Source: Nymphaea colorata
Lineage: Eukaryota > Streptophyta > Magnoliopsida > Nymphaeales > Nymphaeaceae
Direction of reading: 5' to 3'
DNA length: 64,000 bases
Assembly (NCBI RefSeq): GCF_008831285.2
Contig: NC_045145.1
Coordinates: 13,390,802-13,454,801, forward strand
Of this stretch, positions 1 to 11,375 are shown piece after piece. A model generated the notes under the pieces. The model worked only from the letters and a program-made list of their open reading frames with translations, was not told the origin of the DNA and made no database searches. Within the stretch, counting starts at the first letter, position 1, and every line of letters starts with the position of its first letter. The position numbers and the translations under genes are program-made.

Positions 1-181
1 TTTGCATTAAACATAAGTTTGGCTTGTGGAAAATAAGTGTAAATGTCATTAATGTGTATGTGCCATAACTTGCCAAACTTGCGATGATAGTGCTGTAGAT
101 GACACTTTTTTTTTTTTTACTAATTTTGTGTACGATGTCAAACAAATCTTGAATATTGAAATGCTATTTATTTGGTTTCAG

Positions 182-3100
182 TTTTTCTCTTTTGTGGCCG
201 ATAAAAAATGTTCGTCAGGGAGATGAATGCACCCGTGATTTCTTATTTGGAATAGGAGAAGATAAGCAACGATCTGCTAGGCTCACTGCTTGGTTTTGTA
301 CCCCACAGGGGTATTTTATACAGGTAATGAAGTTAATCTGTAAAGTTCTTATTTATCCATTAATTGTTACTTATTTTTTATTTTAATCTTGTAGAAGTAT
401 AAGAAGTATGTCCATCTACTTGAGTCAACCAGATTTTGTCGACCTCTCTTAGAGGCACCTGTGACAAACAGTATACTGCCAAGTGATGGTCGTGCACTTC
501 ATGTATACACTGATATACCCCAAGTTGATGAATTTCTGACTCGCAAAGAATTCGTGCTGAGTAAGTTTAGTTTTCCCCTTGGTGAAGCAACAGTGATGTT
601 CATTTACAGCTTACTGTCCTTGTCTGTTGTAATTGCTACTTAGTATTTACTGCTATTGTCACTTTAGGCTTGCTTTCGTCTATTTTTATGATGTATGCTT
701 TTGATATGTGTACATCTGCATTATAAAATGAAAGAGGAGCTGCAGCAGCAGAAAAAGAATATTTGGACCACATTTTTCTTTTTTCCTTTTGTTTTTCAAG
801 CTTGTAATTCATTTCAGCTAACCTGCTTACTCTTAACTCTTGATATAGTGGAACTTAGTACTATCCTATGGCTGCATCTATTTTTGAACATTTGGTTTTT
901 CTTGTCGAAGTAGTTTTTCCTTCATCTTGTAGATTATGACAATCTTTTTGGGAATTTCAGCTAATGACCCTAAAGATGCTGACATTATTTGGACTAGCTT
1001 TCAAGTGGATGAAGAAATAAAGAATACCATCGGAATCAAAGACCATCAGTACATAAACCAGTTCCCTTTTGAAGCTTGTCTGGTCATGAAACACCATTTG
1101 GCCGAGACAATTCACAAGGTTTGCTTGACTTTAACATTTTCTCTTCTGAAGTTCTTTGATCAGAATTTACCTGCTTGTAGCGATATTCACATATTTTTTG
1201 TGGGAAGCTGACTGGCTGTTTGATACAAATGCTTGTTGATCTTGTGATGATCTTTTCCCTGAATTTCAAGTTAGCTTGTTGCTTGAGATTCTTTAGATTC
1301 CATATTTTGAAAATTTTGTTTTCATGCAGCTCGCGCTATGAATGATGAAATTGTTTCACCCTTTTTATTTATAGAGATTTATGAATAATTTTAATGCTTT
1401 TTATCTATGAAATTTAATCTTCTTTTATGTTGATATTGCTCTATTCTGGTTTATTGTCCTCTTGATATATTGATGTTTGCTTGTTTCCTACCTTAAACTA
1501 GTTGCTTTCTCTCTCTCTCCTTCGTTTGTACTTTGTACCAGCTTCATTTGGTTTGATGTGATGCGGACAAAGGTTGGTTGCTTATTTCATAGGCACATGG
1601 TTTACCAGAATGGCTGCAGCCTACTTATAACTTGGAAGCACAACTCTCTGAACTCATTGGTGATTACCATATCAGAAAAAATGAAGGCTTTGACAATCTG
1701 TGGATTTTAAAACCATGGAATATGGCTCGAACAATTGATACCACTGTTACGGGAGAGCTACCTGCTATAATCAGGCTAATGGAAACTGGCCCAAAGATAT
1801 GTCAGAAGTATATTGAGCATCCAGCGTTATTTAAGGGAAGAAAATTTGATCTCCGCTATATTGTCTTGGTCCGCAGTATGAGGCCATTGGAGATTTTTCT
1901 TTCTGACGTTTTCTGGGTAAGTTTAGTGGTTTGTTGCTCAAAGTCATTCTCTTCTATTTGCAGGTCATTATCCTGAATAGTTTTTAATGAAGTGCTTGTT
2001 TTCACCCCTTTTACAGGTCAGACTTGCGAATAACATCTATACACTTGACAAAAGCAGTTTTTTTGAGTATGAAACTCATTTCACTGTCATGGTATGTTTT
2101 ACATATTTCTTTTGGTGTATTGAATCGTTTGAGAACCTAGAATAGTCCAATCAATAGTGGTACAGAAAATTGTGAGAAAGAAATTTTCTTTAAGCAGCCT
2201 GAAGTGCCAAAGGGGTCAAATGACATATTTTAAGTTTCTAGTCATGGGGGTTTGAGCAGTTCTCTTATCTACAATTGGTTGTTTACTATGCAGTATTGTC
2301 TTGCCTGTCATAGTTATTATCTCATAAGATTTGTTCAGTATCTTTTCTTTTGTCCATCTTGTGGTTTATGATGATTTAAACAAGAGGTTTGTTATTTTTC
2401 CAATATCTTGCTCTTTATGCTGTTCCATTCTTTCAGAATTATATTGGAAGACTGAATCACATGGCTACCCCAGAATTTGTTATGGAGTTTGAGAAAGAGC
2501 ATCAAGGTTTCAAGTGCATATTTGTTGATAGAGTTCATTACTTTCCTTTTTCCTGCTTGAAATCACACAAATTATTTTTGTAGCGCTGAATACTTTATTT
2601 AACCTCTTTATCTGCTTGGTTATAGTAAAATGGCTAGATATTCATCAGAGAACCTGCAACATGATTCGAGAAGTATTTGAATCAGCCGTTGTGGTCCATC
2701 CAGAAATGCATTGTTCATCTTCAAGGGCAATTTATGGTGTAGACGTGATGCTTGATTCCTCTTTCCAGCCAAAACTGTTGGAGGTATGCTTCTGAATCAT
2801 CTCTTTTGTCTTTTTTCATTTTCTTGAGAAAAAGAATAAGCTGGAAAATTTTCTATAAGCAAGCTGTGACATGCCTTTGCCTCAGTTGCAGTTTTATGCA
2901 TTTTATTTCACTTGGTTTGTCCCAATGTTGCGGTAGTAGTGGCCTTTCGAAGACAAGCCTGACCTCAATTACCAGTCTGAAGCATGTCTGTTGAAATGTA
3001 TGTATATATATATATATATATATATATCATTGGAAACATGTCTTTGGTTTTAAACCATCTTATTGTGGTATCTTTGCTAGTGTGCGTCCCTGTAGATGGT

Positions 3101-3745
3101 GTTTATCTGCGTTTTCATGGTTCAAGATTCGTCTTGGCTTAGGCCCCGATTGTTTAATCTGGTGGGAAGGCAGCCCACCTTTTTTTACACAAGGACCCAC
3201 AGCATCCACCTCGTTAAGACAAAGGTGGAAGTGAGAAAATTATGAGCACGGCTCCACCACCTCAAAATTTTTTCAACCCCTTGCCTTGATGCCAAAATTT
3301 TTTCAACCCCTTTCCTTGATGCTTGTTTCATTTGGTGGTAAACTTTCCTTCTGGCGCAACAGTTTCTTATCATTTAGGCTGAAAGTCTGAAACAAATGGG
3401 CCCTTACTGTTGGTTTATTTCCAAGCGGTTGCAAATGGAGGAAGCAAAGTTTCCATCGCGCGATGTGCATTTTAAATTCAATCAAACTGTTCTACCCACT
3501 GCATTTTTTTCCCTTTAATTGTATTTGTTTCTTTCCTTTTCTTGCCTCCCGTTGAACTTTTAACCGATTTCTGTTTCGTCTCTCTGATTGAGCAGGTTAC
3601 TTACTGCCCAGACTGTACTAGAGCGTGCAAGTATGACACACAAGCAGTTGTTGGCAGTCGCAAACATATTAAAGGGCGTGATTTTTTTAACGACGTTTTC
3701 GGTTGTCTGTTTCTGGGAGAAAGTACGAGCTGTACACAGCTTTAA
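182..3745 (+). CDS. TTLL12: Tubulin-tyrosine ligase-like protein 12, 3' part (5' end outside window)
   Basis: Eight exons are visible: 182-323, 395-560, 961-1118, 1593-1916, 2017-2091, 2437-2506, 2626-2783, 3596-3745. All have GT-AG borders and join in one frame into 413 residues plus stop; the N-terminal part lies left of the window, since the first exon starts inside a codon after a cag acceptor. The product matches the TTL (ATP-grasp-like) domain of TTLL12: WILKPWNMARTIDT, then CQKYIEHPALFKGRKFDLRY, GVDVMLD, and the C-terminal LEVTYCPDCTRACKYD followed by FFNDVFGCLFL, which is the family signature. The TTL family ligates amino acids to tubulin; TTLL12 is regarded as an atypical member with a SET-like N-terminus (established knowledge; that part is not visible here). 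The Asn usual in the LEVN metal-binding motif is Thr. The last intron (812 bp) hosts a MITE. Identification is firm; catalytic activity is uncertain. Confidence 0.93.
3003..3028. repeat. (TA)n microsatellite in last TTLL12 intron
   Basis: About 13 TA units lie in the intron between 2784 and 3595. No sign of function. Confidence 0.9.
3142..3403. mobile_element. Tourist-like (PIF/Harbinger-type) MITE, 262 bp
   Basis: The ends are imperfect terminal inverted repeats: the left end reads GGCCCCGATTGTTTAAT and the right end, reverse-complemented, reads GGGCCCATTTGTTTCAG. Both ends are flanked by TTA (3139-3141 and 3404-3406), the 3-bp TWA target duplication of PIF/Harbinger and Tourist elements. 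There is no coding capacity. Inside is a 30-bp tandem duplication (3263-3292 and 3293-3322, one difference). The element sits in the last intron of the TTLL12 gene. The family assignment rests on TIR style and TSD only. Confidence 0.7.
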
Positions 3746-5103
3746 CCAACCTAAGGTTTCGATTTTGAAGTTTTTGGTGATTGTAGCTTTGTGAACCATT
3801 CTTCTTTCTCTTTTTCCCTTTTTAAGATAATAATAAAAAATAAAAGCGCAGCAGTTGTCTTCTGGAACTTAATAAATGACGGTTCAACTTGCCGTGGTGC
3901 CAGTCGCCGTCGATCACGACATCTGAAACTTGATGATGCTTGCATGTGTGCCTGTATGTGCGTACGAGAGAGAGGTAACGCGACAATAGGCTCCCCTTCT
4001 GGATGCATGATAGACGTGGTTCACTTCCTAGGGGTCGATGGTAAAAGTATTTTTATTCAGAAAATTTCGGCAGTTCATTCTTTGCATTTACTGGGAGCTA
4101 TGTAGGTCGAATGTCAGTGATATAAACACTATCTTTATTAAATAGACGGATTGGACATGGTGTGGTTTAATTTTCCGCGATGTGCAAGTACCGGATCCCA
4201 ATGAGTGCGGAACTAGGAAAGAGCGGGGTCTCCGGGGATATCTCTCCGACTCCCCGTGGAGTTTAGAGGACGAGGCATCCAACGTGATCCCTTGAGCCGG
4301 TGACCTTGTTTTGAGGTCACCCAGCGTACCTGAGTTATTTGCCGTTCTATATTTGGCGCTGCCAACCCCGAATGGAATTGATGCATTGCCAGGTGGTTGG
4401 GTCATATTTTCATTTGCTGGGTCTCGAGGGGTTTTTGCTCTTAAATCTGTTTTCTCTGTTATTGCAGCAGCTGGCCATAAGGCGATAAACCTTGACTTCA
4501 TATTGGACGGGGAAGCTCCCAATCACGTCCTGCAATTTTCAAGTGAGGCGCCAATTTGAGTACTCTTGGTCGAAGCTATTGGAAATGTGGAAAGGTGGAG
4601 ACTACTTCGATCTGGGGCTTGCCGAATTCATCCCGTTCACATCTGGCCTGATTTGAACTGGGCTTTCTTATTCATGGAGTTGAATCAGAATTTGATTGCT
4701 TCGTTGTTTGTAGCTACATATGCTTTTACCAGATTTGAGTGATACCTTTTGCATGCAGTTGGATGTCTCACCCAAACCTACTGGGGTGAAATCATAGACG
4801 CTATGCCTGCATGTGATGTTTGGCGACCGAGAGGCGCCGAGGGCTGTAACCCCGTGTCAACGGCGCAGATGCAGCTTCTCTTTATACAAGCTTTTGATGA
4901 TCGTCCATGTCCACGTTCCTGGCTAAGATGAGGCCCATACAAATCGTGGCTAAAGGTCCGTAGCAACGGGCAGGCCCATCTTCACAAGTGAATTCGTGTG
5001 AATATTATACTCCCAAACTAACCAGAAGGAGACAAACACAGAAAAAGGGCAATTAAGTACGGTTGGCAGAATCAACTAACCGCCCGAGTTGATTTCCTCC
5101 TCC
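3746..5103. other. Intergenic, TTLL12 to FAS1 gene
   Basis: This holds the 3' UTR of the TTLL12 gene and the promoter of the next gene. Open frames here (for example 4311-4559 on + and 4088-4522 on -) overlap each other on opposite strands and resemble no family I know. The moderately GC-rich block at 4170-4560 could be an eroded repeat, but no ends are visible. No gene is supported. Confidence 0.6.
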
Positions 5104-5111
5104 TTTATAAA
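5104..5111 (+). promoter_or_regulatory. Putative TATA box of the FAS1-domain gene
   Basis: TTTATAAA lies about 165 bp upstream of the ATG at 5273. It would put transcription start near 5135-5140 and give a 5' UTR of about 135 nt that includes a pyrimidine-rich stretch before the start codon. The position is inferred from the motif only. Confidence 0.5.
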
Positions 5112-5272
5112 CGTAACGGGGGTTCGGCTTATCGCCGTGCAGTTTGTACTCGCCGCTCGAATCTCTTACTTAACGGCCATTCAAGAAAAAGAGACCTCTC
5201 ACGGTCATCCTTTTTCTTCTCAGTTCGTCGTCGTCTTTGATTTCTTTGGGCTTGCCTCGAAGGTTTCAAGAA

Positions 5273-6031
5273 ATGATGATCACCAGCCGTGGCTCATTTG
5301 TTCTCCTCCTCTTCTTTCTCTTATTCCTCAACGTGCTTGTTATGACGGCAATTACTTGCTTTCCGGACGACAGCGCGCCAGCAAACCCTCCCCCTCTTGA
5401 GGATCCTAACTACGCCTCCAACCAGCTGAGGAACGTGATTCAGGCGGTGGTCGGTGCTGGCGACTTCGGTGGGTGGTCGAACGTCCTTTACGGCCTAGAC
5501 CCCATGAGCCTGCCATCCAAAGCGACCTTGTTCTTGCCGAGCAATGAAGGTTTGATGCGCCTCCCCAGCGACATTGATTTCTCCTCGGCACTGGTGAAGT
5601 ACCACATAGTTCCTCAGCAGCTCTCCTTCTACGATCTTTTGAGGTACGAGGCAGGAGCGAGGCTGCCGACCATGTTGCCAAACCGCACCATTCTTGTTAC
5701 CAACAACACGAGATTCAACTTCACTCTTGATGATTGCACTCTTATCTACCCGGGCATCTACTACGACCGTGCGATGGCTGCTCATGGTATTTCTTGTCTT
5801 CTCGACTACTCCCTTTATGGCGTCCAACGGGAGACCAAGCTCGGATCAGACGGTGGATTCACGTCGCCCTACGTGCCCATGACATCCGGCCAAGAATGGC
5901 TGAAGCAGTACCGTGACTCACGGAGTTTTTGGTCGTGGCTTCGACGATCTTTGCGTTCTTGGCCGGAGCACTTGCTTGGAGTTGGCGTTCCTGAGTTCCT
6001 GTTGTCTTTCTTGTTGGTCTTGGTCATGTGA
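5273..6031 (+). CDS. Secreted single-FAS1-domain protein (fasciclin-like arabinogalactan protein family)
   Basis: A single exon codes for 252 residues. The start is the first of two adjacent ATGs (5273), followed directly by a signal peptide (RGSFVLLLFFLLFLN region, residues 5-30). A fasciclin domain covers about residues 40-190: ATLFLPSNEGL matches the H1 box, and VKYHIVPQQLSFYDL the region leading into H2. N-glycosylation sequons NRT, NNT and NFT cluster in the middle. The C-terminus ends in a hydrophobic tail (FLLSFLLVLVM), which could be a GPI-attachment signal or a short anchor. FLA proteins act at the plasma membrane/wall interface. Only a short proline-rich patch (APANPPP) is present, so classic AGP glycomodules are minimal; the short single-domain FLA19-21-like group is the closest match from memory. 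No introns. Confidence 0.82.
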   Translation: MMITSRGSFVLLLFFLLFLNVLVMTAITCFPDDSAPANPPPLEDPNYASNQLRNVIQAVVGAGDFGGWSNVLYGLDPMSLPSKATLFLPSNEGLMRLPSDIDFSSALVKYHIVPQQLSFYDLLRYEAGARLPTMLPNRTILVTNNTRFNFTLDDCTLIYPGIYYDRAMAAHGISCLLDYSLYGVQRETKLGSDGGFTSPYVPMTSGQEWLKQYRDSRSFWSWLRRSLRSWPEHLLGVGVPEFLLSFLLVLVM

Positions 6032-7162
6032 AGGCGCAGCGGGGTCAAGGCAAACCGCCGTAATTGTTGGCACCGACTTCGTTTCTAGTGATTCTTTCTC
6101 TTTGCTCTCCCCTTTTACCCTTGGTTGTAAATCTCACTGGACACGCGAATTTTCTCTGTTTTTCCCCGTTCCTTAAGAGTGTGTGTTGGCATGTCATACC
6201 AACACTACTGCACCTCCCCGTGTTGTGAATGTGGCGCTTCGCCTCTAATTCATGATTGTCCACAGACTGTGGAAAAAAGAAAGGTGGAGGACCTATATCA
6301 ACAATTTATGAGTCTGATACGATGGAAGCAATCACGAGAAGCCAACCCATTTCCAAATGAATATGTTCATAGAACACCTAGTAGTTCACCCTTTTACTCC
6401 TCAGAGAGTTTCAAGTACGTTGTCTCTAACACAATTTGGAGATCAATAGTTACTATGGTAATCATAATTGATGACGTGAAGGACACCTTTTTCTTGCGGG
6501 AGCCGTCATGTATTTAGGAATGAAAAAAAAAATATCAGCATATGTTAAGGACTTGTGAGCATATTAATACAGAATGCCATTCGGGATGATTACCAGGGTC
6601 TCCGTTGAGACTACAGTGTCCGAGTAAACTTGGATTTGCTAACGGTGGACTTTAGGAAGCCAATCCCCTCAACGGGTACCACGAAATTTATGACTAAGCT
6701 TAGTTATGACAGCCTAATTAATGTAATTATGTGGCAGAACTGTGGAGCACACAAATCTTGTAATGATATTTGGAACTGTGCAGGGTGCTCAAATGGCATT
6801 TACCAAGGAGACATATGCACCTGGATCAGCAGGCCCGTTACGAATCAAATGTGAATTTATGTATAGAGACCGACTTGTTTAGCTTCAGGTTTCAATAAAA
6901 TATGAAACCGTATCCAAATCATTGGCATTTCTTACTTATAAAGACCGATTGTCTAGCTTCCAGTTTCAATAAAATAAGAAACGAGACAAAACATTGGCAT
7001 TTTTACATGCTTGAAGCGCAAGTATAGCAGCATAAAACAGAGGAAGTTGCCCAGAAAAAATTTTGGCCGAAGGAACCAAGAATTTGCTTGTTTTTATAGG
7101 TTTGAAACCTATTTCCAAACTTTGTCGTGTCAAACGTCAATCAGCTTCCCTTTAAGGCAGCT
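6032..7162. other. Intergenic, FAS1 gene to TAF9
   Basis: This contains the FAS1-gene 3' UTR, a diverged two-copy 75-bp tandem repeat (listed separately) and the TAF9 promoter. The open frame 6179-6517 (+) resembles no known family and has no splice or codon support. Nothing else was recognised. Confidence 0.6.
6867..7016. repeat. Two-copy 75-bp tandem repeat, diverged
   Basis: Copy one is 6867-6941 and copy two 6942-7016. Each contains GACCGA, then TAGCTTC, then TTTCAATAAAATA, then ATTGGCATTT in the same order, with scattered substitutions and small indels. Each copy carries an AATAAA hexamer. Confidence 0.75.
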
Positions 7163-7170
7163 ATATAAAT
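7163..7170 (+). promoter_or_regulatory. Putative TATA box of TAF9
   Basis: TATATAAAT lies about 240 bp upstream of the TAF9 ATG. The leader it implies ends with a GA-rich tract at 7380-7405 immediately before the start codon, a common feature of plant 5' UTRs. Confidence 0.5.
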
Positions 7171-7406
7171 ATCTATACGTATCGTCACGCGTCCAGCAAC
7201 GATAGAAACAGGACGAGGGCGATCGGCGGTGCAAGGGGTGCAGCCAGAGCAGCGTGGGGCGAACCAATCTGAGAGATTGAGAGAGTAGCATATTCTCGGG
7301 GTGGGTGCACTGCAGGGTGGACGATTTCAAAACGGGGCTCCTCCATTGATGAGATAGATAAGATCTCCACATACACGCACAGAGAGAGAGAGCAAGAGAG
7401 AGAGAT

Positions 7407-10400
7407 ATGGCGGAGGAAGGAGAGGAGCCGAGGGATGCGAAGGTGGTGAAGTCGCTGCTGGAGTCGATGGGCGTGCAACAATACGAGCCAAGGGTGGTCC
7501 ACCAGTTCCTGGAGCTTTGGTACAGGTATGTCGTCGACGTTCTCACAGACGCCCAGACCTACTCGGAGCATGCCGGTAAGCCGTCCATCGATTGTGACGA
7601 CGTTAAGCTCGCTATTCAGTCGAAGGTCAACTTCAGCTTCTCCCAGCCCCCTCCCCGTGAGGTAAGCATCTGGACCTTCTCCATCTTCCCCGTCCCTTCC
7701 TGAGCCTTGATCCCTTGCCCCCAAATTCCCAATGGTTGGATCAAGTAACGGCTTTCTTTCTTGCTCCTTTTGTTATGGGGAGGGATTTTCCTCATTCCCA
7801 GTGGTCTGGGAGATTTAGCATTTAGAATGAGGGGGAAGCGAAGTCGTCTGCTTTTCACATTTTGTTATGATTTAAATGTCTGTCGAATTTTCTGCCCGGC
7901 ATTAGGTTATCATCATATTTATCGTTGTTATTGTTGTTGTAGTTAGTAATCGATTTCGTGTAATGTTTCTTGAGAAATTTCCCATTTTCTTTGTTATTTG
8001 AGGGATGCAACAAACAAATTAGGGTTGTGGTAGCGAGAACTCAAGCTATATGGAATTCGTACGCGTTCAAGATATTGCAATCTGAGAAAAAGAAAAACAA
8101 AAGGGAAAATTATGAGAAGAGGAGAAATGAGTCTAAGTATTGGCATTTTTCTATTTCTACAAGGTTCCACGATGACGGAAAAAGGAGGCCCAGCGGAAGC
8201 TAGACTAGTGATGGCCAATTTCACTGTGGCTCTATTAGTACGCCCTACATCTTTATGTTAATCCCTCTTCATTGGAGCATGGAAAAGTTATTTTAACAGA
8301 AGAAGTTTTATCTCAAGGTCGTTCCCCAACATAGGCTTTAACTTCATGAGAGTATCGGCATCTCGTTCGCTTCTTGTTGCCATACTGGTGTTTCCTTTGA
8401 TTAATGGCATGTTGCCTTCTGTCCACATTTCTGCATTTCATTGGAACGCTCGTTTTGCCTACTCAGGGATGTGTCGGTTGTTCCATACTTCCATATTGCT
8501 CACCACACTTGAGACGTATTGTTGCAGAATATCTCTTTTTTCTAGAATTTTATCTCCTATTTTGCACTGGATGATATGTGAATATTTGGTTCTCCTCGCT
8601 ATATTGTCACGTATAAATATCTTGCCAGTTTGTGTTTAGCTAACTTGAGATTCCAACTTTTTAGAGTTCTTGTAAGGTAGGTTATTCTCCATACGTTACT
8701 AACAAACTGGTTATGGTGGGCGGGCAAGAAAGAATATTTTGATGAATGCATGATGTTAATAATTTGGAAGTTGCACATCTTACTGGTATGCTGTATCATT
8801 ATGGGACATGTTAATAATGGAGCGCCAGTTTTCATGTTGTGAAGGAGTATAATTTGAAGGCCCTTTCTTGTGCATTACGTTTTGTAGGCTACCAAGGCAT
8901 CCGATATTTAGCTCTATTATAAGTTTAGAAGAGAAAGAATGACTTCAGGCAGCAGCTTTCAGGCTCCTACATGAATGTATAACAAGATGAATGTCTTATA
9001 AACTTTTGGCAAGCTTTTCTCAGTTTCGTATGGTAAGATGACAAATGAAGCTCTGAAGACACAGTGCATACAACAAAATACATGGTTAAGGCTCAATGTC
9101 TTTCATACAACTATAAGTTTGGTTGTTGTATCAGAGCTGATATAGGCTTACAACTTGAAAGGAAAGGATAGAAGAGCTGGGGTGCTGACCTGGAGCATTT
9201 TATGTCTCTGAGCCTCCATTATCATCTTCTTTTGTCCGCTATACTCATCAATTCAAGACATTCAATACTTGGCAGAATTTGGTCTGTTATGTCCTAGTCA
9301 TTGACCTGAAATATTTAAGGTATAGATTGTTGGGTTTATTGCCTTGTTATAATTTGTAGTCATGAGAATGAGCAAGGCATGATATAAAGATGCTTATATA
9401 ATTACCTAAACTAAAAGACTTCGGAGGTGCTATCAGTGATAAATAAGAGACTAGTAGCCACCGTTAACAAAAAAATCATTTTGATACACCCATGCTCATA
9501 TAGTGGAAAGTTCGAACCTACTTTGTCATATCTCAGCATCCGTAAGAATGCTACCATTTTGACTAAAACAACTGATCGAGAAAAGTATAACAAATAAATA
9601 AAAGCTTGAAGTGATAGCAAATGTTTGAATGAAAGTTATCACCAACGTTAGGTAGGTTTATCTGTGTGCATCATTTATGCTGGTGTATGTAATGGTTGAA
9701 TTGGTGTCATATTGTGCTGGGGCATGGAAGTAGAAGCTAAGTAGGTTGCATATATGAAATTAAGTACCTTGTTTTAATGCCTATGCATATACTTAACTGT
9801 GGTGAAACTGTGACATGGCAGTGGCATAAGCTGTTGCAGCAGGGATAAGGAATTTTCCCAGACTATACATTGATATTCTAATGCTTTGCTGACTGGTCTG
9901 CAGTTGCCTCTTGGTGAGGAATAGGCTTCAATTAACGAAGCAGATCACACGTTTGTAAAGATAATATGGCCCACTTTTCTTTTCTGTTATTTGGGTGTAC
10001 CTTTGAAGCCTTTAGAGCATGAAGAGTGATAATTTAAGTTAATTTTGCTAAAATTTCAGTTTGTAATTCCTGGAAAGCAGATATTGGCGCAGCGACTGCA
10101 ATCCTGAAAGACATTTGAACTTCTCTTTTTTCACTTCTTGTGGCATTCCAACTCTTTCTTTTCTTAGGATCATGATTGTGATTTGTCTTGCTTTTTCTTT
10201 GGCTGCAAATGCTTGTAGCAGTTGCGTCTTTCTTAAATTCCATCTATAAATGAATGCACGTGAGAGTTGAAGCCATCTCAACAAAAAGGTCTAAAGACAG
10301 TGGATGATGATGTATATATTCGAGAGAGAGATAGAGAGGAAGGGGCGTGGTTGGGGTGGTGGTGTTGGGGGAGCAGTTGTATTTGACTGTCCAACTGCAT

Positions 10401-10923
10401 CGATATTCATCCATGTTGGAGGGCCAAACCAATGGCTTCTATACATGTGCTACTTAGATATGTCATTTAGGTCAGAACAATGGATTCTATACATCTTGCG
10501 GACATGTACTTTCCATATGTTCCGAGTGCTCTAGATGCTGGTTTGACTTATTTCTTGTTCAAATTGGATTCTAAATTATGTTTTCTTGAAGCCCAGGTCA
10601 GTGGGGCAGCATCCGGTTTTTAACCTGCTTTAATTTCATAGGTTCTCCTTGAATTGGCCCGCAACAGGAACAAAATTCCTTTGCCAAAATCGGCTTCTGG
10701 CCCTGGCATCCCGTTGCCTCCAGAACAAGATACATTGATCAGCCCAAACTACCAGCTTGCGCTCCCCAGGAGACAGGCCAACTCGGTTGTTGAAGAGACG
10801 GAAGAGGAGGATGATGCAGAAAAAACCAATGCCGTGAATCCAAATGTCTCACAAGACCAAAGGCTTGAACAACAATCTCATCAAAAGGTCTCTTTCGCTC
10901 TTCCTGGTAAACGCTTCAAGTGA
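7407..10923 (+). CDS. TAF9: TFIID subunit 9 (TAF9)
   Basis: Two exons, 7407-7661 and 10642-10923, join at a phase-0 GT-AG intron to give 178 residues. Residues about 11-72 form the histone-fold domain ([20 protein letters not shown], then [16 protein letters not shown], then the D-rich turn [11 protein letters not shown]). The conserved family tail follows: PPPRE from exon 1, then [15 protein letters not shown] and the NYQL motif from exon 2. TAF9 pairs with TAF6 through its histone fold in TFIID and in SAGA-type coactivators, in the nucleus. An acidic [10 protein letters not shown] patch lies near the C-terminus, and the protein ends in a basic GKRFK. The 2,980-bp intron is long relative to the 537-bp CDS; I see no gene in it. 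The downstream neighbour RSH is convergent, 452 bp away stop to stop. Confidence 0.96.
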
Positions 10924-11375
10924 ACTTTTGACACTTGCACACTTTCTTTTTCTCCTCCCCTTCTAGATGTGCAATCGACAAGGGGCAGATTCGGAAGAAA
11001 TGCTCTTATATTATAATGTATCGTCGTTCGTTATGCTGTATTTGGATGATTTATTCTTCTTTTCTGCGGTGTTCTTTGCATAAAAAAGAAATATAATCGT
11101 ATGGGGTAATAATAATGTGTAGAAAAGAAGCAAAAATATTGGACGAGAGAAGCCAAAAAAGAAAACAGCATCTGCATTTATTTTTCCGTGAGAAATGAAT
11201 TTTTGATTATATTGTTGGAGTCTTAAATGGAGACCCCAGTTACATTAGAGCCCCATTACCGGTACATTCCCTCCTTCAGCCCCTGTACATATAATAAATC
11301 CACTCCCTGTACATGTAATAAATGTAACATATAATTGGGACAATATACACAAAAGAAAAGCAACTGGGGTGGCTC
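10924..11375. other. Convergent intergenic region between TAF9 and RSH
   Basis: 452 bp separate the two stop codons, so both 3' UTRs must lie here and may overlap. The stretch is AT-rich, with repeated ACATRTAATAAAT-like words at 11285-11330 that could serve as minus-strand or plus-strand processing signals. No ORF is supported. Confidence 0.6.

Noticed and set aside
4088-4559. Opposite-strand ORFs of 144 and 82 codons in the TTLL12-FAS1 gap
   Set aside because: They overlap on both strands in GC-richer DNA and show no domain. A phrase resembling a retrotransposon primer-binding context (TTTGGCGCTGCC at about 4353) lacks LTRs or gag/pol, so no element is called.
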